64,000 nt of DNA from Phycisphaerales bacterium (GCA_035627955.1 DASPKU010000001.1:62001-126000); one strand, 5' to 3'; shown: positions 42,844 through 53,474, counted from the first letter of the stretch. Notes: generated from the sequence alone by a model not told the origin. Translations and numbers: made by a program.

Positions 42844-43989
42844 TCATCTGCTCTCAAAGAGGCTCGGCGCATCGACCTCGCGCCCGCCCTCGGCCGTCGC
42901 GACCGCGAACTTGCCGCCCGGGTAGAGCGAGCAGCCGCCGTACGCCCCGTCCTTGCGCAGGGCGTAGAACTTCAGATCAAAGTCGGGCTTGCCGCCGGCG
43001 CGGAGCAGCCGCTTCTCCTTCGTGTGGTCCGCCACGCGCTTGGCCGCCGCGAGGCACGCCTCGGTCGGCGTCATCCCGCGCCCCATGCACTCGACGATGT
43101 AGAAGCTCGAGAGATTGGCGAGGTTGGCCTCGCCGCGCCCGGTGCTGCCCGCCGCGCCGATCGCGTTATCGCAGTAGTTGCCCGCGCCGATGATGGGCGA
43201 ATCGCCCACGCGCCCGGGGATCTTCCACGACAGCCCGCTCGTTGAGGTGCACGAGGCGATGTCGCCCTTGGGCGTCACGACCGAGCAGTGCACGGTGCCG
43301 GTGGTGTAGGCGAGGGCCGCGCGTTCGATCGCGGCGCGGCGCTTCTGCTGCTCGGGCGTGCCGTCCTGCCAGTGCTTCCCCACGGGCTCGTCGCGCTCGT
43401 CGTCGTTGAGGCGGTCGTCGTCCTTGCCGAGGTTCTCGCGCCACTTCTGCCACTCCAGGCGCGACTCCTCGGTGAGCAGGTCCTCCTCCTTGAAGCCCAT
43501 CTGCTTGGCGAACCGCAGCGCTCCATCGCCGACGATGAGGCAGTGGTCGGTGCGGCGGAGCACTAGCAGGGCGACCATCGCAGGGTTCTTGATGTTGCGC
43601 AGTCCGGCCACGGCGCCGGCCTTGTGCGTGGGGCCGTACATCACCGAGGCGTCGAGCTCGACGATACCGTCCTCGTTAGGCAGCCCGCCCAGGCCCACAC
43701 TGGTGTCGCTGGGGTCGTCCTCGATGATCCGCACGCCCTGCACCACGGCGTCGGCAGGGTCGTAGCCCTCCTTCACCAACTCCATCGCGCGGACGGTCGC
43801 CCGCAGGCCGTTAAGCGAGGCGATCGAGCAGGGGCCGCGGTGGTCGTCGCCGGTGTTCTTCGGGGCCTTCGCGGGCTGTGCATTCTCCGTGCCGGGCTGG
43901 CGGGCAAGGGCCGCCGGCCCCAGCACGCCTGCGCTGCCCGCAATCGCCCCTGCCGCCGCGATGAAGTGACGCCTGTTGAGCTCGCTCAT
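42844..43989 (-). CDS. N4-glycosylasparaginase / isoaspartyl peptidase family (Ntn hydrolase)
   Basis: A 381-residue asparaginase_2-type Ntn hydrolase. A Tat-like signal (NRRHFIAAAGAIAG, then AALARQ) implies export. The alpha-subunit part has SLNGLRATVRAMELVKEGYD and SVGLGGLPNEDGIVELDASV; the nucleophile threonine is in TGTVHCSVVTPKGDIASCTS, where autocleavage normally makes it N-terminal; GRVGDSPIIGAGNYCDN follows. The enzyme class cleaves glycosyl-asparagine or isoaspartyl bonds. The usual D-T cleavage dyad before the Thr is altered (TT-G-T), so processing details may differ. The ATG at 43989 lacks an SD. Confidence 0.85.
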   Translation of the reverse strand: MSELNRRHFIAAAGAIAGSAGVLGPAALARQPGTENAQPAKAPKNTGDDHRGPCSIASLNGLRATVRAMELVKEGYDPADAVVQGVRIIEDDPSDTSVGLGGLPNEDGIVELDASVMYGPTHKAGAVAGLRNIKNPAMVALLVLRRTDHCLIVGDGALRFAKQMGFKEEDLLTEESRLEWQKWRENLGKDDDRLNDDERDEPVGKHWQDGTPEQQKRRAAIERAALAYTTGTVHCSVVTPKGDIASCTSTSGLSWKIPGRVGDSPIIGAGNYCDNAIGAAGSTGRGEANLANLSSFYIVECMGRGMTPTEACLAAAKRVADHTKEKRLLRAGGKPDFDLKFYALRKDGAYGGCSLYPGGKFAVATAEGGREVDAPSLFESR

Positions 43990-44086
43990 GGCCCGGGTAT
44001 AACACGCCAGCGGTTCGCTGTCGAGGGTGAGTAGGGGGCGCTTGTGGCGGCGGTGTGGGGGCCGCGTCTTCCACATACCCTCCCGC

Positions 44087-45148
44087 ATGCATGGCAGTAT
44101 CCGCCCGGCGATCATCGGCGCCGGCCCCATTGGATTGGAGGTAGCGTGGGCGCTGCGGCGCGAGGGGCTCGACCCGCTGCACTTTGACGCCGAAGCGATT
44201 GGCGCCACGATGGGCTGGTGGGCGCCGGGCACGCGGTTCTTCTCCAGCCCGGAGCGGATCGCCATCTGCGGCGTGCCGCTGCTGACACCCCACCAGGACA
44301 AGGCGACACGCGAGGAATACCTCACGTACCTCCGTGGCGTGGCGGCGCAGTTCGGCCTCCATGTTCGGACCTTTGAGCGCGTCGAGCGAATTGAGCCGCC
44401 CGCGGGCGAGGGCGCTCCGTTCCACCTACACACCCTCACCGCCGCGGGTGAGCACACCTACGAGGCCTCGCACGTGATCGCCACCATCGGCGACATGCAC
44501 CGCCCGCGACTGCTGAACATTCCCGGTGAGGACCAGCCCAACGTCAGCCACTACTTCCAGGACCCGCACGTGTACTTCGGGCGGCGCATTTTGATCGTCG
44601 GCGGGAAGAACTCGGCGGTGGAGGCGGCGATCCGCTGTTACCGCGCGGGCGCTCGCGTGACCATCAGCTACCGGGGTGCCGAGTTCGACGACAAGCGCGT
44701 GAAGTACTGGCTGCTGCCCGAGCTGAAGGGGCTGATCAAGGATGGGCACATCGCCTTCCTGCCGCAGACGCTGCCGACCGCCATCAATGCCACGCGTGTG
44801 GAGCTCGCCCGGACCGACGCCAACGGGCAGCCCACCCCGGGCACGCTCACGCATGAGGCCGACGACATCCTCCTCCTCACCGGCTACGAGATGGACGGCT
44901 CGCTCCTGGCCGCGGCGGGCGTCACGCTCCATGGCCTCCAGCACGCGCCCACCTTCGACCGCCGAACCATGGAGACCAACGTGCCCCGCCTGTACGTCGC
45001 GGGCACCGCCACCGCCGGCACCCAGTCCCGCTTCCGCGTGTTCATCGAGAACTGCCACGACCATGCTCTCAAGATCGCGGCCCACCTTACCGGCCGCACG
45101 CCGCCGCGGGAGCCCGAGCACCGGCCCGAGGCCCTGCTCGAGACCTGA
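44087..45148 (+). CDS. YpdA-like FAD-dependent oxidoreductase
   Basis: A 353-residue flavoprotein. The N-terminal FAD Rossmann motif is AIIGAGPIGLEVAWALRREG, the middle nucleotide motif ILIVGGKNSAVEAAIRCYRA, and a late FAD segment is VPRLYVAGTATAGTQSRF. This plan fits YpdA-type bacillithiol disulfide reductases or related flavin monooxygenases/thioredoxin-reductase-like enzymes. There is no CxxC active site, as expected for YpdA. It uses NAD(P)H in the cytoplasm; the substrate in planctomycetes is unknown. Start at 44087 is the first ATG compatible with the FAD motif. Confidence 0.78.
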   Translation: MHGSIRPAIIGAGPIGLEVAWALRREGLDPLHFDAEAIGATMGWWAPGTRFFSSPERIAICGVPLLTPHQDKATREEYLTYLRGVAAQFGLHVRTFERVERIEPPAGEGAPFHLHTLTAAGEHTYEASHVIATIGDMHRPRLLNIPGEDQPNVSHYFQDPHVYFGRRILIVGGKNSAVEAAIRCYRAGARVTISYRGAEFDDKRVKYWLLPELKGLIKDGHIAFLPQTLPTAINATRVELARTDANGQPTPGTLTHEADDILLLTGYEMDGSLLAAAGVTLHGLQHAPTFDRRTMETNVPRLYVAGTATAGTQSRFRVFIENCHDHALKIAAHLTGRTPPREPEHRPEALLET

Positions 45149-45207
45149 CAGATTTCTTCGCTGAGGCAAGAACCAAGGGCGGCCCGGCCCGGTCTAATCC
45201 AGTGACA

Positions 45208-45738
45208 ATGCCCGACGACCCCGACCTGCCACTGCTGCAACGGTTCGCCAAGGGTGACAACGCCGCCCTGGGCGAGCTGGCGCGCCGCTACGAGCAGCCG
45301 CTGCTCGGGCTGGCGCTGGGCATCGTCAACAACCGCGAGCTGGCCCGCGACGCCGTGCAGGACATGTGGGTGCGGGTCATCCGCGCGGCCGCGAGTTTCC
45401 AGGCCCAGAGCAGCGTGAGGACGTGGATGTACCGGATCCTGATCAACCGAGCGATCACCCTGCGGCAGGCCGCGGCCCGGAAGCCGGTGTCTACCACCTT
45501 CCCCGAGGCCGACGCGGCTACTGCGGTGCACGCGGGCGAAGAGGCGGAACGCATCCGCACGGCCGTGCGCGAGCTGCCTGAGAACCAGCAGCTCATCCTG
45601 CTGCTCGCGTACCACGAGGGCCTCACGCACGAGGCCGCGGCCGACGTGCTGGGCATCCCGCTGGGCACGCTGAAGTCGCGCCTGCACGCCGCGCTCACGG
45701 CTCTGCGCGCCAAGCTCGGCGCGGAGGTGGTCGCATGA
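45208..45738 (+). CDS. ECF-type RNA polymerase sigma factor (I)
   Basis: A 176-residue sigma-70 family ECF factor. Region 2 reads LQRFAKGDNAALGELARRYE to QDMWVRVIRAAASFQAQSSV, with RTWMYRILINRAI. Region 4 is VRELPENQQLILLLAYHEGL, THEAAADVLGIPLGTLKSRL. It recruits RNA polymerase to a small regulon. ATG at 45208 is preceded by an in-frame GTG at 45202. It overlaps the DUF4349 gene by ATGA, so that membrane protein is the probable regulator. Confidence 0.92.
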   Translation: MPDDPDLPLLQRFAKGDNAALGELARRYEQPLLGLALGIVNNRELARDAVQDMWVRVIRAAASFQAQSSVRTWMYRILINRAITLRQAAARKPVSTTFPEADAATAVHAGEEAERIRTAVRELPENQQLILLLAYHEGLTHEAAADVLGIPLGTLKSRLHAALTALRAKLGAEVVA

Positions 45739-46850
45739 GCATCGATCAGAGCAGTCTGGAGGCCACCTTGACATCGATGACCGCGTGGAACGACCCAGCG
45801 CAAGGGGTGTGGCAGACTGCGCTCGCGGCGACGCGGCCGGTGCGGCGGCAGCGGCTGTCGCGCCCGTCGAAGCTGGTGAGTGTGCTGGCCGTGCTGGTGC
45901 TGGTGGGGCTGGCAGTGGGGATCATGCTGCCCTCGCTGGGCAAGGCGCGGTCGTCCCGCAGAGTGGCGAGTGAGATGTCCGTGGCTTCAGGCCCGCCGCC
46001 CGCGGCCAAGACGGCCGCCCGTGCCCGCGGCGGTGAAAGCACGAACTATGCGATGGCAGGGGGGCCGCCGCCTCCAGCCTCCGCAGCCCCAGCCAGCCCA
46101 CCCCCGCCGCCCCAGCCCGCGATCGACGCGCCTGCCGACCGCATGGTGATTCGGAAGGCCACCGTCGAGCTCAAGACGCCAGATGTGCGGGCGGCGTTTG
46201 CCAAGGCCGCGCAGGTGACGAGCGAGGCCCAAGGCGAGTACATCGAGAGCTCCTCGCTCACCGGCGAGGGCGACGAGATGCAGGCCACGATGACGCTGCG
46301 GGTGGCCGCGACGCGACTGTCGACGGTGCTCAACCAGCTGCGGGGCCTGGCGGAGGTGACCAGTGAGAACAGCACCGGCGAGGACATCACCGACCAGTTC
46401 GTCGACCTCGATGCCCGCCTGCGGAACGAGCAGCGGATCGAGACCGAGCTGCTGGAGCTGCTCGCCTCGCGTAAGGACGCCCCACTCCGCGAGGTGCTGG
46501 AGCTGCGGGACTCGATCAGCCGCGTGCGGGAGTCGATCGAGCGCATGACCGCGCAGCGCGAGCGGCTGTCGCGCCTGGTGTCGCTGGCCACCGTGCTGGT
46601 GATCATCCGGCCCGACAGCACCAAGCCGCCGCCGATACCCGACGGGCTGGGCCGCTACTTCGTGAAGCAACTGCGGAGTGCGTGGCAGGGCTCGCTGACC
46701 TTCCTGGCCGACTCCATCGCGCTGCTCGTGCACATCATCATCGGCGGGGCGGTGTTCTGGATCGCGGGGGCCCTGATCCTCGCGGCCATCCTGACCGCAC
46801 GACGTCGCGCCACCCGCCGCCTGGGCCAGGAGCCAGCGCCGTCTCTGTAA
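45735..46850 (+). CDS. DUF4349 membrane protein, putative partner of sigma factor
   Basis: A 371-residue protein. A helix at about 47-66 (LVSVLAVLVLVGLAVGIMLP) divides a short N terminus from a Pro/Ala-rich extracytoplasmic linker; DUF4349 follows (VIRKATVELKTPDVRAAFAK, ATMTLRVAATRLSTVLNQLR, STGEDITDQFVDLDARLRNE, RESIERMTAQRERLSRLVSL) with a coiled coil, and a C-terminal helix pair closes it (LVHIIIGGAVFWIAGALILA). The N-terminal 45 residues may bind the sigma factor, as in membrane anti-sigma proteins, but no ASD motif is obvious. It overlaps the sigma gene by four bases. Confidence 0.8.
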   Translation: MSIDQSSLEATLTSMTAWNDPAQGVWQTALAATRPVRRQRLSRPSKLVSVLAVLVLVGLAVGIMLPSLGKARSSRRVASEMSVASGPPPAAKTAARARGGESTNYAMAGGPPPPASAAPASPPPPPQPAIDAPADRMVIRKATVELKTPDVRAAFAKAAQVTSEAQGEYIESSSLTGEGDEMQATMTLRVAATRLSTVLNQLRGLAEVTSENSTGEDITDQFVDLDARLRNEQRIETELLELLASRKDAPLREVLELRDSISRVRESIERMTAQRERLSRLVSLATVLVIIRPDSTKPPPIPDGLGRYFVKQLRSAWQGSLTFLADSIALLVHIIIGGAVFWIAGALILAAILTARRRATRRLGQEPAPSL

Positions 46851-46885
46851 AAACCTATGCTCGCTGTGCTCCGGCGCCCCACTCG

Positions 46886-46931
46886 GATTGAACCACAGAG
46901 CACACAGAGAGCACAGAGGAAGGCGCTTGGA
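46886..46931 (+). repeat. Left CACAGAG arm of an inverted pair around the typA terminator
   Basis: GATTGAACCACAGAGCACAC, AGAGAGCACAGAGGAAGGCG and on. It pairs with 47023-47060 read on the minus strand, over about 37 bases with few mismatches. Confidence 0.85.
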
Positions 46932-46973
46932 TTCGAGGCAGGGCAGGTAAGCCATCCAGGCGCCGAAGGTGGA

Positions 46974-47016
46974 AAACAAAAAAAAGGCGGATCGGACTTT
47001 GCTGGTCCAACCCGCC
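46974..47016 (-). terminator. Rho-independent terminator of typA
   Basis: On the minus strand GGCGG-GTTGGAC / GTCCGAT-CCGCC with a CAGCAAA loop, followed by a run of T's (TTTTTTTTTG). It lies inside the CACAGAG inverted pair. Confidence 0.8.
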
Positions 47017-47022
47017 GTCTTT

Positions 47023-47060
47023 GTCTTTCTCTGTGCTCTCTGCGTGCTCTGCGGTTCAAT
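47023..47060 (-). repeat. Right CACAGAG arm near typA 3' end
   Basis: Minus strand: ATTGAACCGCAGAGCACGCA then GAGAGCACAGAGAAAGAC. Ends 21 bases from the typA stop. With the arm at 46886 it forms a second gene-less element of about 175 bases. Confidence 0.85.
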
Positions 47061-47081
47061 GCGAACCACGCCGACAGAGGG

Positions 47082-49031
<1,950 letters not shown>

Positions 49032-49471
49032 AAGGGTCACGTCGGGTCCGTTCAGCGGGCTCGGCGGCGAGGTGCTGGCTCTATGGATCGTGGGAGGGAT
49101 TCCAGGGGCATTCCACCCCTGTGGGGGGCGAAGTATAGGAAGCCACTTGCGCCCATTCCGAGGGTGTTTGACCCCTTCGCAGGGGTGGGAGGGCGGGTTG
49201 AACACGGCCTTGACATGCCCAGGGCGGTGCGCGACAGGCTATCGGCCCCTCACACCCGGCACGCCCGGCACAGGCCGCACGACTTGACGCCCCGGCACAC
49301 CCGGCACAGTTGACGCGGTGGGCTTTGTATCCCGGCTGTGGCAGATTCCCCGGGAAGGGCCCTTGAGGGCCTGCACGCCAAGCGCACAGACGAGCAACCG
49401 GCCCGAGCCGGAGCACGCGGGTGTACCCCGCGGCCGCTCTCCCTGCGCGCACAACCGGAGAGAGGTCGCCC
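49032..49471. other. Divergent intergenic region between typA and the PEP-CTERM gene
   Basis: A 440-base stretch without a supported gene. It holds a small hairpin ACCCCT-TCGC-AGGGGT near 49173-49188, related CCACCCCTG and GGGGTG words, and direct repeats of CCCGGCAC(A/G) between 49253 and 49312. Both genes' promoters must lie here but no clear -35/-10 pair stands out. Confidence 0.6.
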
Positions 49472-50200
49472 ATGAAGCTCGCCGCCGCATCGCTCGCGCT
49501 GCTCGCCGCCGCCGGACTCGCTCAGGCCGACGTGACGTTCTATTCCAACGACTTCGAGGCTCAGACGCTCGGGCCGGAGTGGAGCAGCAACTCGGTGCTG
49601 TCCACGCTCACGCCCTTCACCCGCTACAACGGGCGTTACTCCAACGGCTACACGCAGCTGACGCTCGGCTTCCCGACGATCGGCACGAACACGCTCATGA
49701 GCAACAGCGGCGGGGGCAGTGGTGAGGGCGGCGGGGGTGGTGGGGGTGGTGGGGGTGAGACGCACCTGCTGTTCCGCCTCACCTTCGACTTCTTCGCGAT
49801 CGACTCATGGGATGGCGATGCCAACTACATCAACTACCAGGGCGTCCGCGCGGGGCCCGACTGGCTCGACGTGAACGTCAACCAGACCAACATCTTCCGG
49901 GAGACCTTCAACAACCGCGGGTACACGCAGACGTTCCGCGAGCCCGACCAGCTGCGCGTCAACCTTGGGTACGTCCCCGAGTTCCAGGACGCCATCTACC
50001 GGTCGATCACGCTCGAGTTCACAGCCACGCCCAACCAGCCCCTCGTCATCCGCTGGCAGGACTCGGGCCTTCAGGGGCTCGCGGACGAGTCGTGGGGCAT
50101 CGACAACGTCAACTTGTCGTACACGGTCATTCCCGCGCCGGCGTCACTCACCTTGGCCGCGGGTGGTCTCGCGCTGGGCGCCCGCCGTCGGCGTCGGTGA
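49472..50200 (+). CDS. PEP-CTERM-like secreted protein with poly-Gly loop
   Basis: A 242-residue exported protein: signal peptide to about residue 19 (LAAAGLAQA), a beta-sandwich body typical of planctomycete PEP-CTERM proteins (FYSNDFEAQTLGPEWSSNSV, YNGRYSNGYTQLTLGFPTIG, HLLFRLTFDFFAIDSWDGD, SLTLEF-like lines), a Gly/Ser loop (GGGSGEGGGGGGGGGGE), and IPAPASLTLAAGGLALGARR as sorting tail. GGAGAGAGG precedes the ATG at 49472. The last 57 bases, coding the sorting tail, are antisense to the C terminus of the next gene. Role unknown. Confidence 0.75.
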   Translation: MKLAAASLALLAAAGLAQADVTFYSNDFEAQTLGPEWSSNSVLSTLTPFTRYNGRYSNGYTQLTLGFPTIGTNTLMSNSGGGSGEGGGGGGGGGGETHLLFRLTFDFFAIDSWDGDANYINYQGVRAGPDWLDVNVNQTNIFRETFNNRGYTQTFREPDQLRVNLGYVPEFQDAIYRSITLEFTATPNQPLVIRWQDSGLQGLADESWGIDNVNLSYTVIPAPASLTLAAGGLALGARRRRR

Positions 50201-51763
50201 TGCAAGGAGCTTGAGGTTGAGCTCGGCGTTGATCGTCCCCTCGACGTAGCCCTTGGACTCGCGCACGATGCGTGAATCGACGCGGTCGAGCCACCGCAGG
50301 GCGCGCCGGTTCACCGGAACACCGGCGCTGGCCGAATCGGTCACCGGCTTCGACGCTTCCATCAGTGCCATCATGCGGCGCGGCTGCACCACCAGCCGGA
50401 ACAGGGTTGACTGGTCGCGCATCGCGCCGTGGGCGAGGTGGCTCGCCGTCCGCCGCACCATCGCCTGCGGTTCCTCGCCCTCGCCGAACCGCACCGACAG
50501 GACAAGCCAGCCGGGCGTGCTCTCCGCCTGCAGAACCCCGCCCGCGGCTGCGTAGCACCAGGCGGCCCGACCGTCGCCGCTGATCATGCCGCCCAAAGCG
50601 GGGGCACGCTCCGCACCAAACGTGCAGTGGCGGATGCCGTCCACCGTTGGGATGTTGGTGTCAGTCACTGGCATGCCCGCGACGGAGCACGCCCAGGCGT
50701 CGGCCGCGTTCACGGCTGCTTCGATACTGCGCAGCGGCAGCGCGATGGTCATCGAGCCACCGGTGCTTTCGGGGGCGTGCACGGCCACGATCGCCGTGCC
50801 CTGCAGGTTCTGCCGCACCTCGGCGGGCAGGCTCATCATCCCCAGCAGGCTGCTCATCAGCGTCGCGGGCTTGCCGTGTGTGAAGGAGGGTGAACCGGCT
50901 ACCAGCAGCGTCGCGTCCTGCTCCAGGGCGTCAACGGCCTCCGAGGGCCATGCAACAGGTGACGCGTCGATTCCGACGATCCCGCCGTCGACCACAGCGT
51001 CGCTGGCGAGGAACCGCGCTGTCCAGCCGTGGGACGTTACGGTCCCGGAGAGCGCCAGGAACTCGTCAGGCCGGGTGCCGCCGGCGTCACGCCCGCGTGC
51101 GAGGAGGAACAGGTCGGAACTGGTGAGCGGCTCGATCCGGGCCCACTCCGGGCGAGCGCCCAGCGTTCCAGCACGACCGGCTGTACCGAGGGAGCCCATC
51201 ACGCCCTCAAACAGAGGCTTGTCGGAGGAGAGGACCAGCTGAGACCACGCGCCCTCATCCACACCGGGCAAGCCCGCGGGCATGGCGAGCTGGAACGCCC
51301 CGCTCTCAACCGCCAGCACCGGAACGTTGCCTGCAACCGAGCGCGGCACGGCCCCCAGCCGCCCACCGAGTGCCCGCCGCTGCTCCGGCCTGATGAGGGT
51401 GATCACCACAAAGCGCAACGGGCTGTCCTGCTCCGACGCCCCGTCCACCGCCAGCACGGCCGCGTTGCCGAGGAGCGAGTCGATCGCCTGCTCGGCGCCG
51501 AAGTCCATCCGGCGGGAGAGCTCCATCCAGGCGCTGGCGGTGCGGGCCCAGTCGCTGCATTCAGTGAGGAACCGCTCAAGGGCGCGTCCCTGCGGCTTCT
51601 CGCGGATGCTGCTGAGGCCGCGGACGCTCATGACCAGGTCTACCTGGTCCGGCAGCGACTCGACGGTCTTCGTTGGGGTTGGCACCACTTGCGCCCGGGC
51701 GGCGGGAACCGCCGACAGCAGCGAGGCTCCGATCACCGAGCCGAGGATGATCCTGCGGTTCAT
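50144..51763 (-). CDS. Exported protein of unknown function in a sigma-factor operon
   Basis: A 539-residue protein with a signal peptide (ILGSVIGASLLSAVPAARAQ) carrying an RR pair. The rest alternates blocks like VDLVMSVRGLSSIREKPQGR, RALGGRLGAVPRSVAGNVPV, QDATLLVAGSPSFTHGKPAT and MTIALPLRSIEAAVNAADAW, similar in style to planctomycete periplasmic proteins of the DUF3352 kind, but I cannot assign a family. It is the last gene of the minus-strand operon sigma factor (52711), membrane protein (51794), and this one with a 30-base gap, so it may be the extracytoplasmic sensor or the effector. The ATG at 51763 has GGGAG about ten bases upstream (the in-frame TTG at 51766 is less likely). Confidence 0.68.
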   Translation of the reverse strand: MNRRIILGSVIGASLLSAVPAARAQVVPTPTKTVESLPDQVDLVMSVRGLSSIREKPQGRALERFLTECSDWARTASAWMELSRRMDFGAEQAIDSLLGNAAVLAVDGASEQDSPLRFVVITLIRPEQRRALGGRLGAVPRSVAGNVPVLAVESGAFQLAMPAGLPGVDEGAWSQLVLSSDKPLFEGVMGSLGTAGRAGTLGARPEWARIEPLTSSDLFLLARGRDAGGTRPDEFLALSGTVTSHGWTARFLASDAVVDGGIVGIDASPVAWPSEAVDALEQDATLLVAGSPSFTHGKPATLMSSLLGMMSLPAEVRQNLQGTAIVAVHAPESTGGSMTIALPLRSIEAAVNAADAWACSVAGMPVTDTNIPTVDGIRHCTFGAERAPALGGMISGDGRAAWCYAAAGGVLQAESTPGWLVLSVRFGEGEEPQAMVRRTASHLAHGAMRDQSTLFRLVVQPRRMMALMEASKPVTDSASAGVPVNRRALRWLDRVDSRIVRESKGYVEGTINAELNLKLLASPTPTAGAQRETTRGQGE

Positions 51764-51793
51764 CAACTGACCGCTCCCACCACGAGCCGACCT

Positions 51794-52714
51794 TTACCGT
51801 TCACCTTCGGCGTCGTCCTTCGCTTCGTCCTGCTTTGCCGCATCCGGGCCGAAGAGCACGATTCCGTCCGCGTTCACTTCGAGCTGCTCGAGCAGCGGGC
51901 GGCTGCGCACGGACGTGCTCCGGCGCGGCTGCTCATACAGCAGCAGCGGAGCCCCCGATGCCCGATCAGAGCCGCCGATGATAGTGACTCGCGCTCGGTT
52001 TGCTTTGTCGGCGGCCTGCTGGGCCATCAGCCGCTCCATGAACCCGGTCTTTTCCGCCGCGGCGATGCGCGTCTGCGAATCGGCCAGGATCCACCCCGGC
52101 TGCTCGAGCTTGTGAGGGAGCTTGACGCTCAGGTCCGCCTCGTACGCGCTGCTTTTGCCAAGCCGCAGCGGCTCGCTGGGGTCGTAGACGACTCCGCGCG
52201 GCCGGCCAATGACATTCCCCACCGGGGCCGTGATCTGGCCCTTGATCTCATCCACCATCGACGCGAGCGAGCGCACGCTGGCAACGGCGTCGGCCCGTGA
52301 AGCTTCTACGACGCCGCTGACCGCGCCGGGCTGGGCGCCCTGCGGCGTCACCTGCGGGTACATGTACTGGAGCGTCATCAGCAGCGACGCCGTCATCACA
52401 ATGCCCGCGGCGATCGCGACGCGGGTGGCCGAGATCTGCTTCCGCACCCGCGGAGAGAGGAATGGCCGCAGGTAATCCACTTCGGTGAGAACCTCGACGC
52501 GCTGGTCGGGCACGAACACGGGCTGGCGAAGGGACTTCACCGCCGCGCGGGTTGCCGCCAGGCGGGCGCCAAAGCCCGGGTGCTGGGCCGCGCCCTTGCG
52601 GATGAGCTCCAGGGCGCGGGCGTCATCGCCCTCGGCCTCGGCATCGATCACCTCGTTGACGAGGGACTCAAGCGTGTCGTCGGGCGGGGGAAGGCTGAAG
52701 GAGGGGCTCGTCAT
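51794..52714 (-). CDS. Single-pass membrane protein, putative anti-sigma factor
   Basis: A 306-residue protein translationally coupled (ATGA) to the sigma factor upstream. The N-terminal 95 residues are cytoplasmic and helical (LESLVNEVIDAEAEGDDARA, LIRKGAAQHPGFGARLAATR), followed by one helix (about 98-117, VAIAAGIVMTASLLMTLQYM) and an extracytoplasmic part with DLSVKLPHKLEQPGWILADS and VTIIGGSDRASGAPLLLYEQ. The layout fits a membrane anti-sigma regulator; no zinc (HxxxCxxC) motif is present. It is followed by the 539-residue exported protein. Confidence 0.7.
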   Translation of the reverse strand: MTSPSFSLPPPDDTLESLVNEVIDAEAEGDDARALELIRKGAAQHPGFGARLAATRAAVKSLRQPVFVPDQRVEVLTEVDYLRPFLSPRVRKQISATRVAIAAGIVMTASLLMTLQYMYPQVTPQGAQPGAVSGVVEASRADAVASVRSLASMVDEIKGQITAPVGNVIGRPRGVVYDPSEPLRLGKSSAYEADLSVKLPHKLEQPGWILADSQTRIAAAEKTGFMERLMAQQAADKANRARVTIIGGSDRASGAPLLLYEQPRRSTSVRSRPLLEQLEVNADGIVLFGPDAAKQDEAKDDAEGER

Positions 52715-53307
52715 GCCACCACCCCCTGTCGGATGAGGTTGGCCGCCGCGGCGGTGCTGGCGAGTGTCTCGCGGAGCTTGGTGCGCCCGCGGTGCAGGTG
52801 ACTCTTCACTGTGCCCTCGGGCATCTCCAGGTGCTGAGCGATCAGCCAGATCGGCCAGTCGTGCTGGTGGAACAGGACAATCACCTCGCGCTGCTCAAGG
52901 GTCAGCTGCATCAGTGAGCGCTGCACGGCGTCGCGCGTCTGGCACTGGTCCTCGGTTTCGTCCCAGCTCTGACCGATCCCGCAGCTGCGCCCGCTCACCT
53001 CTCCCACGCGCTCGCTGTCGCTCACCGGCCGACGCTTCTCGCAGACGTTCAGGAACACCCGCCGGGCGATCGTGAACAGCCATGTGGAAAAGCGGTACTG
53101 CGGGTCGAACCGGTCAAGGTTCGTCAGCACCCGAACGAAAGCTTCCTGCACGATGTCCTCGGCGACGTCGGCCCGCCCGCTCAGCCGCAGGATGTAGGCG
53201 TAGACCGAGGTCTGATGAAGCTTAATGAGCTCCCCCGCGGCCTCGCGGTCACCCGCCGCGGCTTCACGGATCAGCTTCTGCTCCCGGCGTTGGTCCAGAG
53301 ACTTCAT
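52711..53307 (-). CDS. ECF-type RNA polymerase sigma factor (II)
   Basis: A 198-residue ECF sigma factor. Region 2: AGELIKLHQTSVYAYILRLS, DIVQEAFVRVLTNLDRFDPQ, RFSTWLFTIARRVFLNVCEK. Region 4: LTLEQREVIVLFHQHDWPIW, LIAQHLEMPEGTVKSHLHRG. It begins a minus-strand operon with a membrane protein and an exported protein and probably responds to an envelope signal. Upstream (53308-53407) no clear promoter is seen. Confidence 0.93.
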   Translation of the reverse strand: MKSLDQRREQKLIREAAAGDREAAGELIKLHQTSVYAYILRLSGRADVAEDIVQEAFVRVLTNLDRFDPQYRFSTWLFTIARRVFLNVCEKRRPVSDSERVGEVSGRSCGIGQSWDETEDQCQTRDAVQRSLMQLTLEQREVIVLFHQHDWPIWLIAQHLEMPEGTVKSHLHRGRTKLRETLASTAAAANLIRQGVVA

Positions 53308-53407
53308 GCTTCACCCGGCCTTGCGGAGGGGGCCCCACGAGAACCCTGAACGAGTGTACCGCGTGCGGCGTGGACCGGTTGCAGCGGGTTCAAAGGCGAT
53401 GGAGAAG

Positions 53408-53442
53408 AAAAAAAGCCCCCGGAGCTGAGGAGCTCCGGGGGC
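53408..53442 (-). terminator. Strong terminator of the 53475-56237 gene
   Basis: Minus strand GCCCCCGGAGCT-CCTC-AGCTCCGGGGGC, a perfect 12-pair stem, then TTTTTTTC. Confidence 0.93.
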
Positions 53443-53474
53443 CGAGTTGCAAACCGGGATCAGGGAGTCAGGAC

